Made by a program: the position numbers and the translations under genes. From positions 50,664 to 114,663 of the forward strand of contig NZ_CANMAO010000013.1 in assembly GCF_947495845.1 (NCBI RefSeq): 64,000 nucleotides of DNA, in the 5' to 3' direction. Origin of the DNA: an uncultured Endozoicomonas sp. (GTDB taxonomy: Bacteria > Pseudomonadota > Gammaproteobacteria > Pseudomonadales > Endozoicomonadaceae). Shown here in pieces: positions 61,596 through 64,000 of the stretch. Below the pieces are notes generated by a model that was not told the origin of the DNA, ran no database searches, and was given only the letters and a program-made list of their open reading frames with translations. The first letter of the stretch is position 1; every line of letters starts with the position of its first letter.

Positions 61596-62299
61596 CTAAA
61601 CAGCCGCTTCGTATTCTACCGGAGATTGATAATTAAGGCTCGAGTGTAATCGAGCCCGGTTATAAAAATGCTGAATGTATCCCGCTATGCTATCACGCAG
61701 ATGATGCACACTGCGGAAGGTCGTTCCCGTAAAGAATTCACCTTTCAATGAGTGGAAGAATGACTCCATTTCGGCATTGTCAGTGCAGTGGTACGCTCTG
61801 TTCATACTGGCTATGAAGCCATAGCGAGTGTGTATGTTTTGAATGTCCTTTGCCCGGTATTCAATGCCCTGATCCGTGTGAAACAACAGCCCTTTCGGTG
61901 GCCGACGTTTGCGAATAGCCATGAGTAGAGCTGCCTTTGTCAAAGCCGCTGTTCGATGGTTTTTCAGTGACCAGCCAACCACTCGCCTGGAGTACAAATC
62001 CATCACTACTGCGAGAAACATCCACCGACCCTGGATCTTTAAATACGTGACATCGGATGTCCAGTGTTGGTTCACCGCTGTTGGTTTTGGCCGCCCCTTA
62101 CGGATATTGGGCACAGGGTCGCAAGCCCGTTGTGGCCGAGGCTTTCTGCGATAAATGCAGGCAACCCGCGCAATCAAACCAGCTTCACGCATTAGTCTCT
62201 CAACGCGCTTACGGCCTACTTCTACGCCTTTTTTACGAAGAGCCATAAACACTTTCGGGCTACCATATCGGCCCTGACTCTTTTTAAATATGGCCCTTA
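61596..62299 (-). pseudogene. IS3-family transposase orfB, C-terminal part (cut by MITE)
   Basis: Catalytic DDE integrase core of the IS3 transposase. Continuous with the N-terminal part at 62512-62690 once the MITE is removed. Signatures: KKSQGRYGSPKVFMALRKKG, the DDE segments NQHWTSDVTYLK, LLFHTDQGIEYRAKDIQ and DNAEMESFFHSLKGE, and the end FYNRARLHSSLNYQSPVEYE. All three acidic residues are present, but the coding sequence is split, so this copy cannot make a full transposase. Confidence 0.9.
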
Positions 62300-62301
62300 T
62301 A

Positions 62302-62509
62302 AGTAGTTGACCATTTGGAATCGAATATTTCTGGCTGAGTGGGTAGTTACTATGCAAGGCACAACGCAGGGAGTATAGCCTTAGCTATGTGACCGGAGTT
62401 GTAACGCAGTACGACTGCATGGATGCAGGAGGTAGAGCAACGCAGGAGCAAGTTGCCGAGAGTGACTGTCCACTCAGTCAGAAAATATGATTTCATTTGG
62501 TTAACTACT
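62302..62509. mobile_element. MITE-like element, copy 2 (208 bp, TA duplication), inside orfB
   Basis: Ends AGTAGTTGACCATTTGGAAT (left) and AGTAGTTAACCAAATGAAAT (right, minus strand), imperfect inverted repeats of about 40 bases, with TA at 62300-62301 and 62510-62511. Deleting the element plus one TA restores orfB exactly (LLER-IRAIFKKSQGRYG). Shares ends and core with 7806-7964 but has about 50 extra internal bases. Confidence 0.93.
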
Positions 62510-62511
62510 TA

Positions 62512-62690
62512 CGTTCGAGTAAACGATCATCAGCTTGTTTACGCAAACTAGGCTTTCGCGTTCTCCAATCATGAAAACCACTCCGAGATACACCGAGTCT
62601 CCCGCAGAGAAAACCAATACCCCAGCGCTTTCCAAAACGATCTATAAACTGGAATTTTGCCTTCGTTGTTTCGCAAGAAACCGTTTCCAC
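62512..62690 (-). pseudogene. IS3-family transposase orfB, N-terminal part
   Basis: Start of orfB (KAKFQFIDRFGKRWGIGFLC, GVSRSGFHDWRTRKPS, RKQADDRLLER), the HTH_21-like linker region typical of IS3 orfB. It is reached from orfA by -1 frameshifting at an A6G run. After the Arg codon it runs into the MITE. Confidence 0.88.
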
Positions 62691-62998
62691 TTTTTTAGGA
62701 AATCGTTCTCCTTTTTAAGTGCTGTGACCTCATGCTCCAGCTTCTTGATCCGTTCACTGTCGGTCATCTCATTCTTTCTGGGAACACTCACCAGTTTTTT
62801 GGAGACTTTACGCTCATCGGCCACAATTTTGCCCTCAAAATATTCTTTGCGCCAACGAGACAAAATAAAAGGATGAATGTCCAGTGACTGGGCGACGTCC
62901 TTAATCATAATGCCGGGCTGAAAAGTGAGCCGAACAGCACTGACCTTATACTCATTACAGAACTTCCGCGTGGGTTTGTCTGGTCTGTAAGTCGTCAT
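62642..62998 (-). CDS. IS3-family transposase orfA
   Basis: 118-residue DNA-binding subunit with an HTH_Tnp_1 domain (KFCNEYKVSAVRLTFQPGIM, IKDVAQSLDIHPFILSRWRK) and a leucine-zipper-like helix (IKKLEHEVTALKKENDFLKK). The A6G stretch (plus-strand CTTTTTT near 62692-62698) is the expected slippery site joining it to orfB. orfA itself is intact. Confidence 0.92.
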   Translation of the reverse strand: MTTYRPDKPTRKFCNEYKVSAVRLTFQPGIMIKDVAQSLDIHPFILSRWRKEYFEGKIVADERKVSKKLVSVPRKNEMTDSERIKKLEHEVTALKKENDFLKKWKRFLAKQRRQNSSL

Positions 62999-63095
62999 AT
63001 AAACACCTCATTGAGTTAGGAATGAGGTGTCCAGAAAAGCGGGGGAGGTTTCGTCCGGTGCGCAGCACGAACACGATTTTTTTGTTATGTGCATG

Positions 63096-63386
63096 TTAAT
63101 AGTTAACTCGCTTATTAAGAGTTCTGTAGACTGAATTTTTCTCCCTCTTGCCTATCGCTAATATGTAAACGACAAGCTCATCATCTATTACCTCATAAGC
63201 TAATCTATATCCTGCGGTTCTTAACTTGATCTTATATACTTTCTCATACCCTTTCAGCTTCGCAGATGCGACGTGAGGATTTATTAGCCTCTCTTCAAGC
63301 TTCTTTTTAAACTGTGATTGAATAGGTTGAGCTAATTTCTTCCATTCTTTAAGTGCCGCTGGAAGAAATTTCAGCTTATAAGTCAT
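63096..63386 (-). CDS. RelE/ParE-family toxin
   Basis: 96-residue toxin of a type II toxin-antitoxin pair. The RelE fold is shown by YKLKFLPAALKEWKKL, KKKLEERLINPHVASAKLKG, the central TAGYRLAYEVIDDELVVYIL strand pair with Arg, and GKREKNSVYRTL. In RelE proteins these basic and Tyr residues cut ribosome-bound mRNA. ATG 63386 overlaps the antitoxin stop region; the longer frame starts at TTG. Intact. Confidence 0.9.
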   Translation of the reverse strand: MTYKLKFLPAALKEWKKLAQPIQSQFKKKLEERLINPHVASAKLKGYEKVYKIKLRTAGYRLAYEVIDDELVVYILAIGKREKNSVYRTLNKRVNY

Positions 63387-63627
63387 CAATATTCACTTCC
63401 ACAGCTTGCTCTTTGTCCTTTAGCCTTTGCTCCACCAATTGTGCCAGCTGATAATCATCAATGAGCTCAACCATCCACTCATAGGTTTCAGCTGGAATTA
63501 GATAGGCTGCAGGCTTGTTGTGATTTAAAATAGCAATAGGTGAACCTTCTGAATCATTCAAGAGAGCTGTTGGGTTTTTCTTTAGTTCTGAGATACTTGC
63601 CGAGCAATCCGCTAATACTTGTCTCAT
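63376..63627 (-). CDS. Antitoxin, Phd/YefM (RelB/StbD) type
   Basis: 83 residues. N-terminal DNA-binding Phd fold with MRQVLADCSASISELKKNPT, EGSPIAILNHNKPAAYLIPA, YEWMVELIDDY and an acidic C-terminal tail that would wrap the toxin (QAVEVNIDDL). ATG 63627 is preferred over 63633 because GGAGG (63635-63639) is then seven bases away. The toxin start lies inside its last codons, giving coupled translation. Confidence 0.88.
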   Translation of the reverse strand: MRQVLADCSASISELKKNPTALLNDSEGSPIAILNHNKPAAYLIPAETYEWMVELIDDYQLAQLVEQRLKDKEQAVEVNIDDL

Positions 63628-63662
63628 ATTCATGCCTCCATTAAGGTCATTTTTAAGGTCTA

Positions 63663-63692
63663 ATTATAGAGCTAAATATAGATCATATACAA
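63663..63692 (-). promoter_or_regulatory. Probable promoter of the antitoxin-toxin operon
   Basis: On the minus strand TTGTAT (63692-63687), 18 bases, then a perfect TATAAT (63668-63663). GACCTTA occurs twice between this box and the antitoxin start and could be the autoregulatory operator. Confidence 0.45.
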
Positions 63693-63937
63693 CTGAATTT
63701 ATGAAGGCTTATATGTGTTATGTGCTCATACTCGTTACTTGCTGACTGGAACTAAGTTAATGTCAGAGTTGTCTAATCGTACAAAGATAACTAGGGAAGA
63801 TGCGAACAACCCAAGCCATTTTATAACTTCCTGCTTTGAGCGAATAAAACCAGCTTGATCACCAATATTGATGAGTTATTCATCAAAAAACACTTGAAAA
63901 CGGTAGGGCTCAACCGCTTTCATTGTTTTCGGGCGGA
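63693..63937. other. Intergenic, no gene recognised
   Basis: AT-rich stretch between the TA promoter and the transposase remnant. It holds a small TTGATGA...TCATCAA hairpin but no credible gene; part of it is probably the outer end of the right-hand insertion element. Confidence 0.35.
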
Positions 63938-64000
63938 TTAGCCCTGTGCCCGGATCATTTGATCCAGCCTGACGATGTTCGCCAGGGCAAACAATGTCGC
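63938..64000 (-). CDS. Transposase C-terminus (partial, runs off right edge)
   Basis: The last 20 codons of a minus-strand frame, reading ATLFALANIVRLDQMIRAQG then TAA. The LFALANIVR phrase is typical of the end of IS5/IS4-type DDE transposases. Only the tail is in the window, so family and intactness cannot be judged. Confidence 0.5.
   Translation of the reverse strand, partial: ATLFALANIVRLDQMIRAQG

Larger units (their letters stand above)
61562..63050 (-). mobile_element. IS3-family insertion sequence, interrupted by a MITE
   Basis: Terminal inverted repeats: left AACTTCCCCCGATAAAATGG, right (minus strand) AACCTCCCCCGCTTTTCTGG, both followed by ACACC. It carries orfA and orfB in -1 frame relation. 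Total 1489 bp; without the 210 inserted bases it would be about 1279 bp, normal for IS3. No clear target duplication was found. Confidence 0.88.

Noticed and set aside
63867..63888. TTGATGA...TCATCAA hairpin with A run as a terminator
   Set aside because: The run of A/T is on the wrong side of the stem for either strand.

Overview
The window looks like chromosome of a marine, host-associated gammaproteobacterium of the Oceanospirillales, most like Endozoicomonas or a close relative. This rests on three things seen here: Pseudomonas-like housekeeping gene orders (ponA/pilMNOPQ-aroK-aroB-gltB-gltD-hemE; aroQ-accB-accC-prmA...dusB-fis-purH-purD), a complete four-subunit fumarate reductase operon, and an inserted half of a type III secretion (T3SS) locus. 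The taxon is inferred from gene order and protein flavour; no marker such as 16S rRNA is present.

Layout. 1-508 is the start of a divergent penicillin-binding protein 1A gene. 829-5729 is pilMNOPQ, the type IV pilus alignment complex and secretin, followed by a terminator and aroK-aroB. A 159-bp MITE-like element (7806-7964) sits just before gltB-gltD (glutamate synthase), then hemE. 15375-24040 is an AT-rich minus-strand block: a giant orphan protein of 1898 residues, a 640-bp gene-free stretch, and a RetS-like hybrid sensor kinase with a degenerate ATPase region. 24203-36736 holds purine synthesis (purD, purH), fis-dusB, a retropepsin-like protease, a zinc-ribbon/DUF3426 protein, prmA, accC-accB, aroQ and dsbD, then ppa and a TRIC-type channel gene.

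38299-51130 is the T3SS segment, all on the plus strand: a candidate membrane effector, candidate tip protein, class II chaperone, SctE-like and SctB-like translocators, SctW gatekeeper with a long extra C-terminal half, a CesT-like chaperone, and SctI-SctJ-SctK-SctL (inner rod, inner ring lipoprotein, sorting-platform parts). The ATPase, export gate, outer secretin and needle are absent, so the system must be completed elsewhere. A roughly 30-residue helical motif recurs in the tip protein and both translocators, which I have not seen described and consider the most novel signal in the window.

51371-54663 is frdABCD. Then come a hypothetical gene, an SDR dehydrogenase, a YciC-like membrane protein, an HPt phosphotransfer protein, a DUF1631 protein, two small hypotheticals and a YhcC-type radical SAM gene. 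The last 2.7 kb is a mobile-element graveyard: a 185-bp MITE with a 9-bp target duplication that supplies the stop codon of the radical SAM gene, an IS3-family element whose orfB is broken by a second copy of the 7.8-kb MITE (208 bp, TA duplication, exactly reversible on paper), a RelE/Phd-type toxin-antitoxin pair, and the tail of another transposase at the right edge.
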